Assembly (NCBI GenBank): GCA_946122785.1
Contig: CAMGYJ010000003.1
Coordinates: 27,669,811-27,733,810 of the forward strand
Reading direction: 5' to 3'
Origin: Linum tenue
Taxonomy: Eukaryota; Streptophyta; Magnoliopsida; Malpighiales; Linaceae
DNA length: 64,000 bases
Part shown: one piece after another, positions 1 to 11,598 of the stretch
Layout: each line of letters starts with the position of its first letter
Numbering within the stretch: position 1 is the first letter of the stretch
Program-made: the position numbers and the translations under genes
The notes under the pieces: model-generated
The model's database searches: none
Seen by the model: the letters and a program-made list of their open reading frames with translations, nothing else
What the model was told of the DNA's origin: nothing

Positions 1-132
1 TAAATATGTGAAAAGTTCGGGCAAGGCAAATATATTAATCCTAAACTTATCATTCTATTCTAACCCCTACTCCAAATATCATTAACCTAAATAGAACAAG
101 AGCGAGGGAGTCGACGTTCTGTGTGGGCGGAG

Positions 133-1468
133 ATGGAAACCACCAAGGGCGGTGGGGCTGCAAAATCGGACATGAAGAAGGTCTCCCAGCATGAATTCGG
201 CGGCGAAGATGCACCACTCTCCATCTCAATTATCGAGGTGATTTGTTTTCTTTGTTGAATCGAGGGTAAAATATCTTTGATACCACTAAAGTATGAGAAT
301 TGGGGGAGCTATACCACTAAAGTTAGAATAGGGCGTCGGGTACCACTAAGGTCACTGAATTGTGCATCCGTTTAAAATTCCGTTCATCTACCGTTAAACA
401 AGAATAAAATATTATTTTTTTGACAAAAAAATAAAGAATTATACAAAACAAAAGGAAAAATTAAAGCAAAAACATAAAACGTTTCCTCTTCCAAATGGTC
501 GTAGCATCGCGCCGTCGTCGCCGTCCTGGCCTCCTCGCTTTCTCCACTTCACTAATTACTTTCATGTCGATCAAGAAGTCTCTGGGGATACAGGTGAGGG
601 TGTGCGTCGGGAACGTTGAGAGGGCGCTCTTACCGTTGTGCAGCGGAAGATGGAATCGAGCGGGGTATCACGGCCGATCAAGTAGCAGCAGACGACTCAC
701 TTGAAGAACTCAGAGAATCGAGTTTTGGCTCCCAATAATCCGATGAACCTTTATAAGTCTGAGGATCTCACCTGCAAGCTTCGGGACATTCTCCGTTAGA
801 GATGAATTTAAATTAAACACTTGTATCAGTGTATGGATTCTTATAATTCTCCTTAGTTTTTTTATCTGAGGGGAGATGGTGAATTTCATTCGTGATGTGA
901 AGTAACATTCCATTTTGGGGAATGCCAGGCTATCTATTCATTTCGCTTGGGCGAGGAATGAGGTGTGGATCGATGAACTGTTGGAGGTTCTTGGTCGATA
1001 TGGAAGTGAAGTGGAGGAATCGAGGAGTTCAGGAGGAGGACGGCGGCGATGCTATGGAGATTTGGAAGAGGGATACGTTTTTTCGTTTTGTTTTTTGTAT
1101 TTTAATTTTTCCCTTTTGTTTTATAAAATTCTTTACTTTTTTGTCAAAAAATAATATTTTATTCTCGTTTAACGGTAGATGGACGGAATTTTAAACGGAT
1201 GCACAATTCAGTAACCTTAGTGGTACCCGACGCCCTATTCTAACTTTAGTGGTATAGCTCCCCCAATTCTTATACTTTAGTGACATCCAAGGTATTTTAC
1301 CCGTTGAATCGAGTATACACAGTTGGATTCGACACTCTTGAGAAGATGTAACGGAGGAACTTGTTTAGAACATGAAAGAGGAGTACGGGCTATTTGTTTG
1401 GTCGTGCAGCGTAATACTGGCCGAGTATATTTGGCAACAGCAGCGGCGCTTCTCCGGTGCCAGAGTGT
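133..1468 (+). pseudogene. Truncated duplicate of the METTL23-like gene (exons 1-2 only)
   Basis: The sequence from 1 to about 1468 repeats the promoter-proximal part of the intact methyltransferase gene at 5610. Exon 1 (133-237) is intact and still encodes 35 residues with the same GT donor. Exon 2 (1369 to about 1468) follows an AG acceptor and is open, but homology stops three residues before the exon end, just before the SAM-binding glycine motif. No exons 3-7 follow. Intron 1 is interrupted by a MULE (264-1302). Changes from the intact copy include WP to WS in exon 2. A short transcript could be made, but it cannot encode a methyltransferase. I read it as a partial tandem duplication, the parent lying about 5.5 kb downstream. 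Confidence 0.88.
264..1302. mobile_element. Mutator-like element (MULE/MITE) with long terminal inverted repeats
   Basis: The ends start and finish with GGGTAAAATA and its reverse complement. They are flanked by a perfect 10-bp duplication GTTGAATCGA (254-263 and 1303-1312). The inverted repeats run for at least 230 bp (264 to about 496 and about 1061 to 1302), with weaker similarity to about 575 and 987, so most of the element is an imperfect palindrome. The intact gene copy at 5715-5796 supplies the empty site: there the intron reads straight through the target once. No transposase is encoded. Confidence 0.93.
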
Positions 1469-2021
1469 TGGCCTTCCTAAAACTACATGCTTACAATGCG
1501 TAGGCTCCACATGTTGGCTCATTAAATGGAAGGTAACGAATAGGGAAATGAGAAGGGCACAACAAGGGTTTGGAAGATATATTGGCCCTATCTTGGCAAC
1601 ATGTATGATAGGGTAAGTGTAACTCAAACTATCTCATGTTACATTCTGTTCTACTCCATTTTTGCATCTTACGTTTTCTTGTGATCGTCTTTGGCAGCTA
1701 AGTGAAAGGGTTTCGCGACGTGGTGTACAAGCCACTATGCCAGACAATCCTCCAATCAATGCTACACAACTGCCTACTACTCAGCATGAGTGGCCCTAGG
1801 GAACTATAAGATATATAACTTGCCCGTAGGAAGCTCCACACATTTGTTAGGAACTAAAAGGACTTGTTTCCAATTATGTAAAGTCTGATGCGGAGTAGTA
1901 GAAATGGCCCTCTTTTGTTAGGTACTCATATTTTGGAAACTTGTTAGCTGGAATGATCGAAGGAGTTGTACATGCTAGAATATTCCTTTTCTGTTAGGTA
2001 CCTAGGTTTCGCCATTATGGT
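1469..2021. other. Unassigned sequence beyond the duplication breakpoint
   Basis: Homology to the METTL23 locus ends at about 1468. The following 550 bases hold short open stretches on the + strand with a possible exon/intron pattern (GT near 1617, AG near 1698), but I recognise no domain. It may be a gene fragment brought in at the breakpoint. Confidence 0.3.
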
Positions 2022-2029
2022 AACATGAA

Positions 2030-2582
2030 TAGGGATGTCAATAATATCCGTAACCGTGGATATCCGCCCGAATCCGACCTAATCTTGTAGGGTAAAACCC
2101 GAATCCGAAGGTCTTTTAGTGGGTACGGGTAAAACCCGAACCCGAATATTGCGGGTAATGGGTGGGCATGGTTTTCTCACTATCCAACCCGAACCCGCCC
2201 GATTATACACATGCATATGTATTTTGTCTAGAAATAATCAATATTTTTATCTTGCATATTTTATATTTAGCATATACATATAATAGTTTTATAAAATTGT
2301 GTTGTTTTAATTAATTTTCTTCATTCTAGCGAATTATTGTCGTACTTTTTGTCTTAGGTAACGTGAGAATACGTGTCAATATTAACATATTGGTTGGAGT
2401 TATAAAGAGAAACTATTACCCATGGATAACCGTGGATACCCGAAACCCGAATGGGTATGGGCATGGTTTAAATTTTCTACCCGTTTCTTATGTGGGTATG
2501 GGTATGGGTAAAACCCGAACTACTTTGGGTAGGGTAGCGGATATGCACTATCTGTCCCCGACCCGACCCATTGCCATCCCTA
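2030..2582. mobile_element. hAT-type MITE, family A (CCCG-rich), copy 1
   Basis: Terminal inverted repeats TAGGGATGTCAA and TTGCCATCCCTA. The 8-bp flanks AACATGAA (2022-2029) and AGCATGAA (2583-2590) are a target duplication with one mismatch. The ends are packed with ACCCG/GGGTA motifs around an AT-rich core. A second copy lies at 47410-48791. Confidence 0.85.
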
Positions 2583-2698
2583 AGCATGAATGATCCTCTT
2601 TTTATACATGCTAGGACATGTTTCATATTGGATGGTGATATATGAATACGTTAGGAGTTATTGGATGATGCTAACTTTCTTTAAATCGTTCAAACATC

Positions 2699-2886
2699 CA
2701 TTACATATGAAATACTGAAATTACAAACACAACAACTCCTAAGAAGAGTACACAAAAGCAACAAAATGTCAACATCCATTGTGTTGTTCAATGTCAAACA
2801 TCGATTACATAGGAAATAGTGAAAACACAAGCACAATCACGACTAATAAGAGTACACAAAAGAAGCAGAATGTCATCCTCCTTTGA
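2699..2886. repeat. Direct repeat, two units of about 85-90 bp
   Basis: The stretch beginning AACATCCATTACATA near 2692-2778 recurs in diverged form from about 2792 to 2886, including the shared run GAGTACACAAAAG. It lies at the 3' end of the GRF zinc-finger-like pseudogene on the opposite strand. Confidence 0.6.
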
Positions 2887-3400
2887 AGGGCACAAATCGT
2901 CTGTCTCATCTTTCGCAATTCTATACAACTTGTTGCACTCAATTCTTAAACCTTGGTCAAGTCTTCTAATATCACAACCTTCTCTTGTTTCCTTTTCCCG
3001 ACCTTCTATTCTCCTCTGCGGACACACCCTTCCAATGCTTCCATATCACCTAGCTTCAACTTTCGCTCATAGTTCTCCTCCATTAATCCATCGACCAACG
3101 AGTCACTTTCAGTTTCAGATTTTTTATCAACCCATTAGAAGAAGCGAATGCTCTTACTACGATCCTACAGAGAATAAACATGTGATTAACACCCACCAAT
3201 TCATCATATCTCCCAGCAAGTCACTTTCTCACTCGAGTAGCAAAGAGGGATTTCAGCATTCTTCCCGAATTTGTGCTTGTGCGAGAGATATTCACCACGC
3301 GTGGAGCTTTGTGAACTTCACATCGAATCATAGTTGTGTTAGTCGAACCGGAAGAGGTGGAACCCTCGCCGCCGATTTTTTCGCTTTTCCTTGACATGCC
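2790..3400 (-). pseudogene. Decayed GRF zinc-finger-like gene fragment
   Basis: Read on the minus strand, the region carries broken segments resembling the GRF zinc-finger proteins that abound in plant genomes. There is a serine/threonine-rich start, then a stretch with KAPRV, a downstream FFxWVD-like segment, and a charged tail (MEENYERKLKL) as expected after the finger. Several in-frame stops and an apparent intron lie between the pieces, and the expected cysteines are partly lost. The assignment rests on the order of short motifs only. No neighbour suggests a function. It could be a host gene relic or material carried by a transposon. Confidence 0.42.
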
Positions 3401-3742
3401 TGCTTCTCGCTAGAAACTTGGGGGTCAGATATGATATGAGTACGACGACGACACAAAGGAACAGGTCGCCTCTATAATATTCTTGACAATGCTAAAGGTC
3501 GGGGACGAGCTGGAGAGTAGAAGGAATTAGGGCATTCGAATTTGGGGGTGGGGGGCAATTATTCTGCGATATAATAAAGTGGGTCGATTTTGTTTTTTTA
3601 TAATTTGGATAAAAATAAAAAATAAATGGGATTATGTGGAAAATTTGATTATTTTAAGTTAAAAGATGCTGAATTGGTGGTGACATGGCGGGTTTCACCA
3701 TCAAAATTGAAAAATGTAGGAATATTTTAGACCACAATGTTA

Positions 3743-3965
3743 GGCTCTGTTTACTTTCATTTCTGTTTCATGTTTTGAGAAAACAGATGTTGAAAACAGG
3801 TGAAAACAACATTTCGTCGTTTCCGAAAACAGTAGGAAGTTGCCACTTTCTATTTTCATAGTTGGAAACGAATAGAAAACAGAATTAAAATAAACAAGTT
3901 ATCTCGTTTTGGTTGCCAAATTTATGACATGAAAACAGGAAACGAAAATGGAAGTGAACAGGGCC
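3743..3965. mobile_element. Tourist-like (PIF/Harbinger) MITE
   Basis: Inverted ends GGCTCTGTTTACTT and AAGTGAACAGGGCC are flanked by TTA on both sides (3740-3742 and 3966-3968), the target signature of PIF/Harbinger. The 223-bp body is rich in GAAAAC runs and codes for nothing. Confidence 0.8.
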
Positions 3966-3993
3966 TTAATTACTAAAAAGTTTGGGACTTTGT

Positions 3994-5455
3994 TACGGTG
4001 ACATGCATGTCACGGTGACATGCATTTTTCGGTCGACCTCATATAGGATTAGGTCGACCTAATCTGTTGTTTCAGTGTAAATACAGTTTCATGGTGCCTA
4101 CTTTGGAGATTCATATCTTACAATTGGCTTGATGGAAATTGGAGATTAATGGGTCGTTTGGAAGTTACGTATGTTAAATCGTTGTATTGTTATGAATCAT
4201 TGTGATATAAATGTATGCATTGATACAATAGATGCATTTTGAAATTACATTGTTTGGTTGTTGAGATTATAATTTATGAATGGATTGTTATAAAGTTACT
4301 TTATAAGAAAATGTCATATTTGTCCTCCACTTTTAATATAAAACAAAAAGAACTATGTACATAATTGGAAAAAGTAAAGGTGCTCAATTATTAAACCAAC
4401 AATCATAACAATCTAAACTTTTAGTTGAGATTGTACAATCCCTCATTTTTGTTGATTGTTGGTGGGACCCACACAAAACAATACATGCATTCTTTTGCAA
4501 CTTGACACTTCCAAACGTTGTATTGTGGACAATACATGTATTTAACAAATACAACACTAACAATCGCAACTTTCAAACGACCCCTAAATGCTTGTTTTGA
4601 AGCTGAAGTGTCCCTCTACACATTAAAGTACTTGGATGCTCAATAGAAAGTCAAGAAGACCATTTTTGAACCTGACCAAAAGGCAATGCCAAAACTGGGA
4701 AACTGCCTGAAAATGGCTAAGTCTGGCAACGTGTTTGTCAAGTCTACTTTGGAGCTCAATTTGAGAAGCATGGATGCGAGTAAGTCCAGGGCCTCTACCA
4801 CGTTAAATTACGTATTTTATTATACAAAGGCAAGACATTGGATGAAAGATTGAATATCTTTAAGGCTTCAAACAAAAGGCTCGAAGTTGCTACGAAGGCT
4901 GTTTTTCTGGCAGCTTGCTTGTGCTCGAAGTCTGCCAGAAAAAAGCCTTCGTAGCAACTTCGACCCTTTTGTTTGAAGCCTTAAAGATATCCAATCTTTC
5001 ATCCAATGCCTTGAATTTGTATAAAAACATACCTAATTTAACGTGGTAGAGGCTCCTAGACTCGACTCGCATTCATGCTTCTCGAATTGAGCTCCAAAAT
5101 AGGCTTCACAAACATGTTTCCAGACTTAGCCATTTCCAGGCAGTTTCCCAGTTTTGGCATAGCCTTTTGATGAGGTTAAAAAATGGTCTTCTGGACTTCC
5201 TATCGAGCTCTCTTTCACTTCAATATGTAGAGGGACACTCCAGCTTCAAAACAAGTCATTAGTCTTAAATTTCCATCTAGCCAATTGTATGATATAAATA
5301 TCCAAAGTAGGCACCATGAACTGTTTTTACACTGAAACAACAGATTAGGTCGACCTGATCCTAAATGTGGTCGACCATATCCTAAATGAGGTCGACTTAA
5401 TCCTAACCGAGGTCGACCGGAAAGTGCAAATCACCGTAACATGCACGTCACCGTA
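3994..5455. mobile_element. Fold-back element with GGTCGACC repeats, copy 1
   Basis: Two long inverted arms meet at a short loop near 4915-4923: about 3994-4914 (containing a nested MITE) and about 4924-5455. The tips carry the motif ACGGTGACATGC, itself part of a near-palindrome. Inside each tip lie units built around GGTCGACCT plus an AGGAT spacer, two in the left arm and four in the right. Arms match over several hundred bases with scattered changes. A 12-base direct repeat AAAAGTTTGGGA/C (3976-3987, 5465-5476) flanks it and may be the target duplication. No coding capacity. A relative lies at 18941-20165. Confidence 0.75.
4150..4584. mobile_element. PIF/Harbinger-type MITE nested in the fold-back arm
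   Basis: Ends read GGGTCGTTTGGAAG and CTTTCAAACGACCCC, flanked by TAA (4147-4149 and 4585-4587). It explains why the left fold-back arm is about 430 bp longer than the right arm: the right arm is the empty site. Confidence 0.78.
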
Positions 5456-5609
5456 GGCACACCCCAAAAGTTTGGACAGAATGAGAAAAGTTCGGGCAAA
5501 GGGAAGTATATTAATCCTAAACCTATCATTCTATTTCTAACCCTACTCCAAATATCATTAACCTAAAATAGAACAAGAGCGAGGGAGTCGACGTTCTGTG
5601 TGGGCGGAG

Positions 5610-6854
5610 ATGGAAACCACCAAGGGCGGTGGGGCTGGGAAATCGGACATGAAGAAGGTCTCCCAGCATGAATTCGGCGGCGAAGATGCGCCACTCTCCA
5701 TCTCAATTATCGAGGTGATTTGTTTTCTTTGTTGAATCGAGTATACACAGTTGGATTCGACACTCTTGAGAAGATGTAACGGAGGAACTTGTTCAGAACA
5801 TGAAAGAGGAGTACGGGCTGTTTGTTTGGCCGTGCAGCGTAATACTGGCCGAGTATGTATGGCAACAGCGGCGGCGCTTCTCCGGCGCCAGAGTGGTGGA
5901 GGTGATTTCCGGCTCCTCCTCCCATTTTCTCTCCGCTTCTTCTAACTGATCCCACCTCAATTTTGATATTTTGGCAGCTTGGGGCGGGGACGTCACTGCC
6001 AGGATTGGTGGCCGCTAAGCTGGGTTCCCATGTCACTCTCACCGACGACGCCAACAGACCAGAGGTTTGTGTGTGTGTGTGTGGGAGCGAGTTGAGAGAG
6101 ATAAATTCTTACATTTCAATTTCCCCGCCTTTTCAGTTGAAGTAGCAGTTGCAGTATTTGAGCAGGTGCTGGACAACATGGGGAGGGTGTGTGAGCTTAA
6201 TGGAGTTGATTGCAAAGTAAGCCCATTCCCATTTTCCAATCTCTTGCTCGCTCCTCTTTTACCCAGAAAATGTTAGGAATCGGTAACGGTTTCCTCCCGG
6301 TAGGTGGTAGGACTTACATGGGGAGTGTGGGACTCGTCTGTTTTCGATTTGGAGCCCAAGTTCATCCTAGGAGCTGATGTTCTTTACGAAACCACTGGTA
6401 ATCTTCTTCTTGTTTGTTGATCCACTCTATGCAGTTAGCCCTTTTGATTGGAACTGAGTTGAGTTTTGGTTGGTATTGGGTATAGCATTCAATGACCTCT
6501 TTGCGACTGTGGCATATCTGCTTCAGAATTCTCCAGGCTCTGTGTTCATAACAACTTATCATAACCGGAGGTATTTGATTTGTATGGCCCATCGTTGCTG
6601 TCTGTCTGTCTGTCTCTGCATCTTTGGTGGCTCTGCCGTGTTGTGTTTGTGCTTGTGCATTAGTTAGCCAGGGACTAATTGGCTTTTCTGGGAGAGATGA
6701 TGTATGCAGTGGGCATCATCTAATCGAGTTGTTGATGGCAAAATGGAGGTTGAAGTGCTCAAAGCTTCTTGACGGGTTCTCATTCATGCCACCCCACAAG
6801 GCATCTGCTTTAAGTGGCAATATTCAGCTGGCTGAGATAGTGGCATTGGACTGA
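5610..6854 (+). CDS. METTL23-like SAM-dependent protein methyltransferase
   Basis: Seven exons: 5610-5714, 5797-5901, 5978-6064, 6166-6216, 6304-6397, 6486-6570 and 6710-6854. All introns are GT-AG and the frame is kept throughout, giving 223 residues. The seven-strand methyltransferase fold shows as WPCS at about 46-49 and the SAM-binding loop VVELGAGTSLPG (68-79). LTDD follows strand 2, and FILGADVLYE with FITTYHNRSG lies further on. This is the lysine/arginine methyltransferase family 16 layout, and the sequence agrees with plant METTL23-type proteins. Animal METTL23 is a histone arginine methyltransferase; the plant substrate is not established, so cytosolic or nuclear protein methylation is inference. 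The start is the first in-frame ATG and is shared with the duplicate at 133. No catalytic motif looks damaged. Confidence 0.95.
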
Positions 6855-7623
6855 TATGTGAACAGCAGCATCCAATACAAGGCTAACGATCGAGTCTCAA
6901 TTGCACAGACAAGAAGAATCAAGAAAGCACTGTAGAATTCTCATTTCTAGGTTCGCTCCGCTGAAAACTTCTTTGGCCTCAAGACGCATGGGTCGAGTTA
7001 TGAACAAGGGCTTGACATAGTGGTAATACCACTGACTCTCAATTCTCCAAACTATACATCTTTTTCTTATTGTTTCGTCGGTAGGTATGCGAACAAACCT
7101 ATTCATCATCTCGTGGCTACACAGTCCCGACAGTTATCTCATCTTTCTTTAAGCACATCCTGACGAACAGTCAGGATATCGAAAAATACAAGAGGGCGCA
7201 TAGCACCAGGGTTCAAATCAATCTAAACACCGGAATTGAACCGACAACAAAAGATGCCACAAAGGCGCCCCTGGCAGCCCTCTTTTTTCACAGGATAAAG
7301 AGCAAACATGGACAGGAGCAGACTATTTCCGGAACGAGAAAGAGACATCAAAACCCCGGAAGAACCGAGTAATGAAAACCAATTCGATTAGAAAAATTTC
7401 CTATCGGATGCTTAATCAATAGGTGGTATATAGCGGTGTGAAATAATTGAACAATTTTTTCAATATAAAATATTATATCGCTGATGAGGCTATGCAAATC
7501 AAGCGTGAAAAATCCTTCTACACTTAATTCGTACAATCAAGTAAATAAGTTCCAAAAGCAGACCTGGGGTTGATTTGCGAGATGCTTGATAATTTGGGCG
7601 ACATTTTTTTTTTATATCAAATG
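6855..7623. other. 3' flank of the METTL23-like gene
   Basis: Presumed 3' UTR and spacer. A GGTTCAAAT word at about 7207 resembles a pol III B box, but I find no matching A box. Otherwise AT-rich with nothing I can identify. Confidence 0.4.
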
Positions 7624-7631
7624 GATGCAAC

Positions 7632-8444
7632 TAGAGGTGGAAGTTTGGGTTGCGGGTTGTGGATAATCCGTAAACCGCACCAACCCGCACATATTGTGGG
7701 TAACCATACCCACAAGTTGTAGGTAGTGGGTTGAGTGTGGGTAGTAAAATAACGATTTTTGTGGTTAGTGGTTATCCACTACCTACCGCGGATAACCCAC
7801 AAAATTCACAATAACCACACTTATTATATTTATTTAGTGAATTAACTTTATATATAATAGTATGTGAAAAGTGCGAGGATAAAAATTAAAGTAGCCACCA
7901 AATAAGAAAGACACACCTAATAAGTTTTATGTAAGAATTTTTAGTTTATAAAACATTATAATCGATAGAGTGGAGAATAATCAATTCATTAAAAGTGAAC
8001 ACCTTGTATAACTTTTATCAGTATGTTTTTTCTTTTGTGCGAAAAAAAATACAAGATCATATTTAATTGTCATATTTCACCCCTAGTCGGGGAAATATGA
8101 AATCACAGCTCTCTGACACAAAAGTAGAATACCAAACTCAAAAGAAAAAATCTCCATGTTGAGTAAGATCGATGTACAAAATTGTATCTCCACGAACAAC
8201 ACAAGTGTATATCACTATAATCTAGTTACGAACAAAAAATACGTTAGTGGCGACTAGAACTCTATGCTTGCAAAGATGGATTTTTGCGGGTAACCACACC
8301 CAACCCGCACAAACCCACAGTGGGTAGTGGTTACCCACTAACCACTGCGGTGCGGATTGTGGATAGCATAATTGTAAATTTGTGGATGCGGGTACCCGCA
8401 AAATGTGGGGCGGGTAACCACACCCACCCCAATTTCCACCCCTA
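7632..8444. mobile_element. hAT-type MITE, family B
   Basis: Ends TAGAGGTGGAA and TTCCACCCCTA. Perfect 8-bp target duplication GATGCAAC (7624-7631, 8445-8452). Both ends are dense in GGGTTGCGGG/ACCCGCACC words around an AT-rich centre. It sits right at the truncated end of the Athila-like copy 1. Confidence 0.92.
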
Positions 8445-8459
8445 GATGCAACGACACCC

Positions 8460-11400
8460 TATCCTTAATTCAAGACCACCCGGGGTTCGGAAATCCTCTG
8501 ACCAGGAACAGCTCCGACTACATAGTCACTCACATCGCACATCAGCTAAATGGGAGAGACCAATCCGGAGTCACCATGATGGTGCATGGGTAAGCTTCTC
8601 CTTCAATGTCTCAAATGCAGATGTGTACTCTGGAGTGAAGTGGAATGATACATCTTTCTCTAGAAGTTTGGTCAAAGACAAGGCGATATTCGAGAAATCC
8701 TTGATTAATTGTCGGTAGAAGCCTGAATGACCTAGAAAGCTGCGGATCCCCTTCACAAAAATAGGAGGAGGTAGCTTACTGATCGTCTCTATCTTCGCCT
8801 GATCTACCTCAATCCCCTGCTTTGAGATCTTGTGCGTGAGCACAATTTCTTCGCGAACCATGAAATGACACTTCTCTCAGCTAAGTGCCAAGTTTGTCTC
8901 CTCGCACCTCTTCATGACAAGTTCAAGGTTATGGAGACAACGAGAGAAGTAGTCTCCATAAACCGAGAAGTCATCCATGAAGACTTTCATGAACTCTCCA
9001 ACCAATCGGTCGAAGATAGCCATCATACATCATTGGAAGGTTGCCGGTGCATCACAAAGACCAAGTGGTCTTCCCCTGGTCCTCCGGTGCGATCGAGATC
9101 TGAAAGTACTCGGCATGCCATCCAGGAAACAGTAAAACTCATAGCCCGCCATCCTCTCCAACATCTCGTTAATGAAAGTGAGCTAGAAATGGTCCTTCCT
9201 GGTGGCATCGTTCAGATGCCTGTAGTCGAAGCATACACACCACCCAATCACAGTCAGCATCGGGATCAACTCATTATTCTCGTTCGGGACAACAATCATC
9301 CCGCCTTTCTTCGGAACCACCTGAGTGGGGCTGGCCCACTTGCTATCAGATATAACAAAGATGATCTCGCCATTCATCTGCTTCACAATCTCTGCCCTGG
9401 CCATTACCTCCAGGTTAGGAGTCAACCTCCATTGCGGCTGCCTGGCTGGCTTAAACTCATCCTCCATCAGAATTTTGTGGGATCAGAAGGATGGGCTAAT
9501 GCCTCCAATGTCAGTGATCTTCCACGCCATGGTCCATGTATAATTCTTCAACAAAGCCACCAGACTGCTCTTTTGCTCGGGGGTCAGTTTTGAGCTAATG
9601 ATTACCAAGAGCTTATTCTCCTCCCTGAGAAATGCATACTCCAAATGAGAGGGAAGGGGCTTAAGCTCCAGCTCTGGTGGCTCCTCCAATGATGTAGCGG
9701 TCCAGGGCAAAACATGGATCGGTTTGAATGGCTTCTCTTGCCCCTCGATCGCGGCTCCCTCCAACTCTATCAGCTGCTGCGCCGACTGCAGCTCCTGTAA
9801 TGCCTGGTCCCCTAGCTAGCAAAAGACAACGCTCGAGAAAATCATTAGTACACACATTCGTGATGGCGAGTGCGGTCTCATAGTCAGCAACCACATCACA
9901 ATAATCAACATCATCATGGAGCTGGGGATGCTTCATATTATCATAAACATAAAAGGTGATTTGTTCACCCCCAACCCACAAAATTAACTTGTCATCATTC
10001 ACATCAATGAGTGCCTTGGCGGTGGCAAGAAAAGGTCAACCCAAAATCAAGGGAACATGCACATCCTCATTTCGATCAGCTAACTGAATGCTCATACTAG
10101 TATTACTGGGATCACCTATGCCTAGCTTCTTAAATAGTTTATATGGCATGACGTTTACGCTAGCGCCTAAATCCTTCAAGGAATTTCCTACGAGTAGACA
10201 CCTCTTTCTCCTTCTACATTTCTTCATCATCTTCTGGAAGTGTTGAAGCAAGTCTCTCTTCCCCCTGTCTAGCCTGCACATGGATCTCCTTAGTTACCTT
10301 GCCGCTCCTGGTAGTAACAGCATTGCATTGGGCATCCAAGTCTATGGGATTAGGTATGGTCTGAACAGGTAAGGTACCCGGAGCCCTCTGCGTCACAACT
10401 TTAGCCACACTACCAAGCTGGGTCTGAATAGGGATGGCAATGGGTCGGGTTGGGTCAGGTTTTGTCAAACCCAAACCCAAACCCATGGGTTTATATTTGA
10501 AAAAAACCCGGGGTAAAACCCACCGGGTTTGAAAAACTCAAACCCAACCCAACCCGTTGGGTATCCGCGGGTTCATGGGTACCCACGGGTTTTGCCGTAA
10601 AAAATTTACAATTACAAGTTCTTATCAAAATTAAAGTCAAATATCAATCTCTCAATACAAATTATCCATATATAAAACACCATTCTAGAAAATTCAAGCA
10701 AATCACAAATTAACTATACAAATTGTTCAACACCAATCTAGAAAACTCAAGAAAATTGAAGCAAATCACAAATTATCCATAAATAACATGTTTAATTGAA
10801 AGCTTCTTTCTTTCAATTAAGTTTCTTTAGTCTCCACTCCATAACATCAACTTCATTCTACACAATTAAAAAGAAAAATTAGACATGTCTCCACAAACAT
10901 AAATAAGAATAGTTGTTTAGAATATTAAATATACCGAAAAAAATTAATTATATGAGTGGGCGGGTACCCACGGGCCGGGTTTACCTAAACCCAAACCCAA
11001 CCCAACCCGGTAAATAGTGAACGGGTTTAAACCCAAACCCGGCCCAAAACCCGTCAACACGGATTTTACCCGCGTTGACCGGGTTGGGTCGGGTGGGTAC
11101 CCGTGGGTTCGGGTTTTGTTGCCATCCCTAGGTCTGAATATCTGGCAAAACAGCCTGTGTGTTCTATTGACCCGCTTCAAAGGAATTCTGACCAGCTTCA
11201 AGCTCCAGGAACTATCCCGATGCCTTCTCCATGAACCAATCCATATTACTAAATTTTGGGAGCTGACACTGGCAAGGGAACCCACCAAGTCTCGTAGTTC
11301 ATCGATCAAATCATGTTGTACTAGGGCTACGCCCTGCTGCTGAAACTGTCTTGGTTGTTGTTTAGGAAGAGATTGCCCCTGTCTGGCCGGATAAAGAGGT

Positions 11401-11598
11401 TGTTGCGGCTGCTGGAATTGGCCCTTGCGGGCTTGGTATGGCGGTCTCTGGAAGTTCGGTGGTGCCTGAAATCTTGGGTGCTTAGATAATTGTTACAACT
11501 CCAGGAGAAATTAGGATGTTGGCGCCACCCCTCATTGTAGGTGTTGATGTAGGGGTCGATGGGCCTAACATTGCAAATAAAATCCAGTTGCTCGTGAG
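8460..11598 (-). pseudogene. Athila-like Ty3/gypsy gag-pol remnant (copy 1)
   Basis: Read on the minus strand from 11598 down: the C-terminal part of gag, with a tract typical of these gags (GWRQHPNF) and a glutamine-rich tail. Next comes the retropepsin region with DLGASVNVMPYKLFKKL near 10130-10180. Then reverse transcriptase follows (LTPNLEV near 9400, VVPKKGG and DYRHLNDATRKDHF near 9190-9300), then the connection region with GIRSFLGHSGFYR near 8730 and the start of RNase H (DWSLPF) near 8540. Frameshifts and stops break every domain. The 5' half of gag is missing and the element ends inside RNase H, so integrase and the 3' LTR are absent. A hAT MITE interrupts the gag-protease boundary at 10429-11130. 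Inactive. Confidence 0.9.
10429..11130. mobile_element. hAT-type MITE, family C (CCCA/GGGT-rich)
   Basis: Ends TAGGGATGGCAA and TTGCCATCCCTA. Perfect 8-bp duplication GGTCTGAA (10421-10428, 11131-11138). Inserted in gag of the Athila-like copy, so younger than it. The ends hold runs of AACCCAAACCC and GGGTTTGGG. Confidence 0.95.

Noticed and set aside
2819..3394. 191-residue + strand open frame
   Set aside because: Low-complexity Ser/His-rich translation antisense to the GRF-like relic; the coding signal is on the other strand.
7190..7290. Pol III transcript (GGTTCAAAT word)
   Set aside because: Only a B-box-like word; no A box at the right distance and no terminator run placed to match.
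8571..9764. Active reverse transcriptase gene on the minus strand
   Set aside because: Domains are split over three frames with stops, integrase is missing and the element is truncated.
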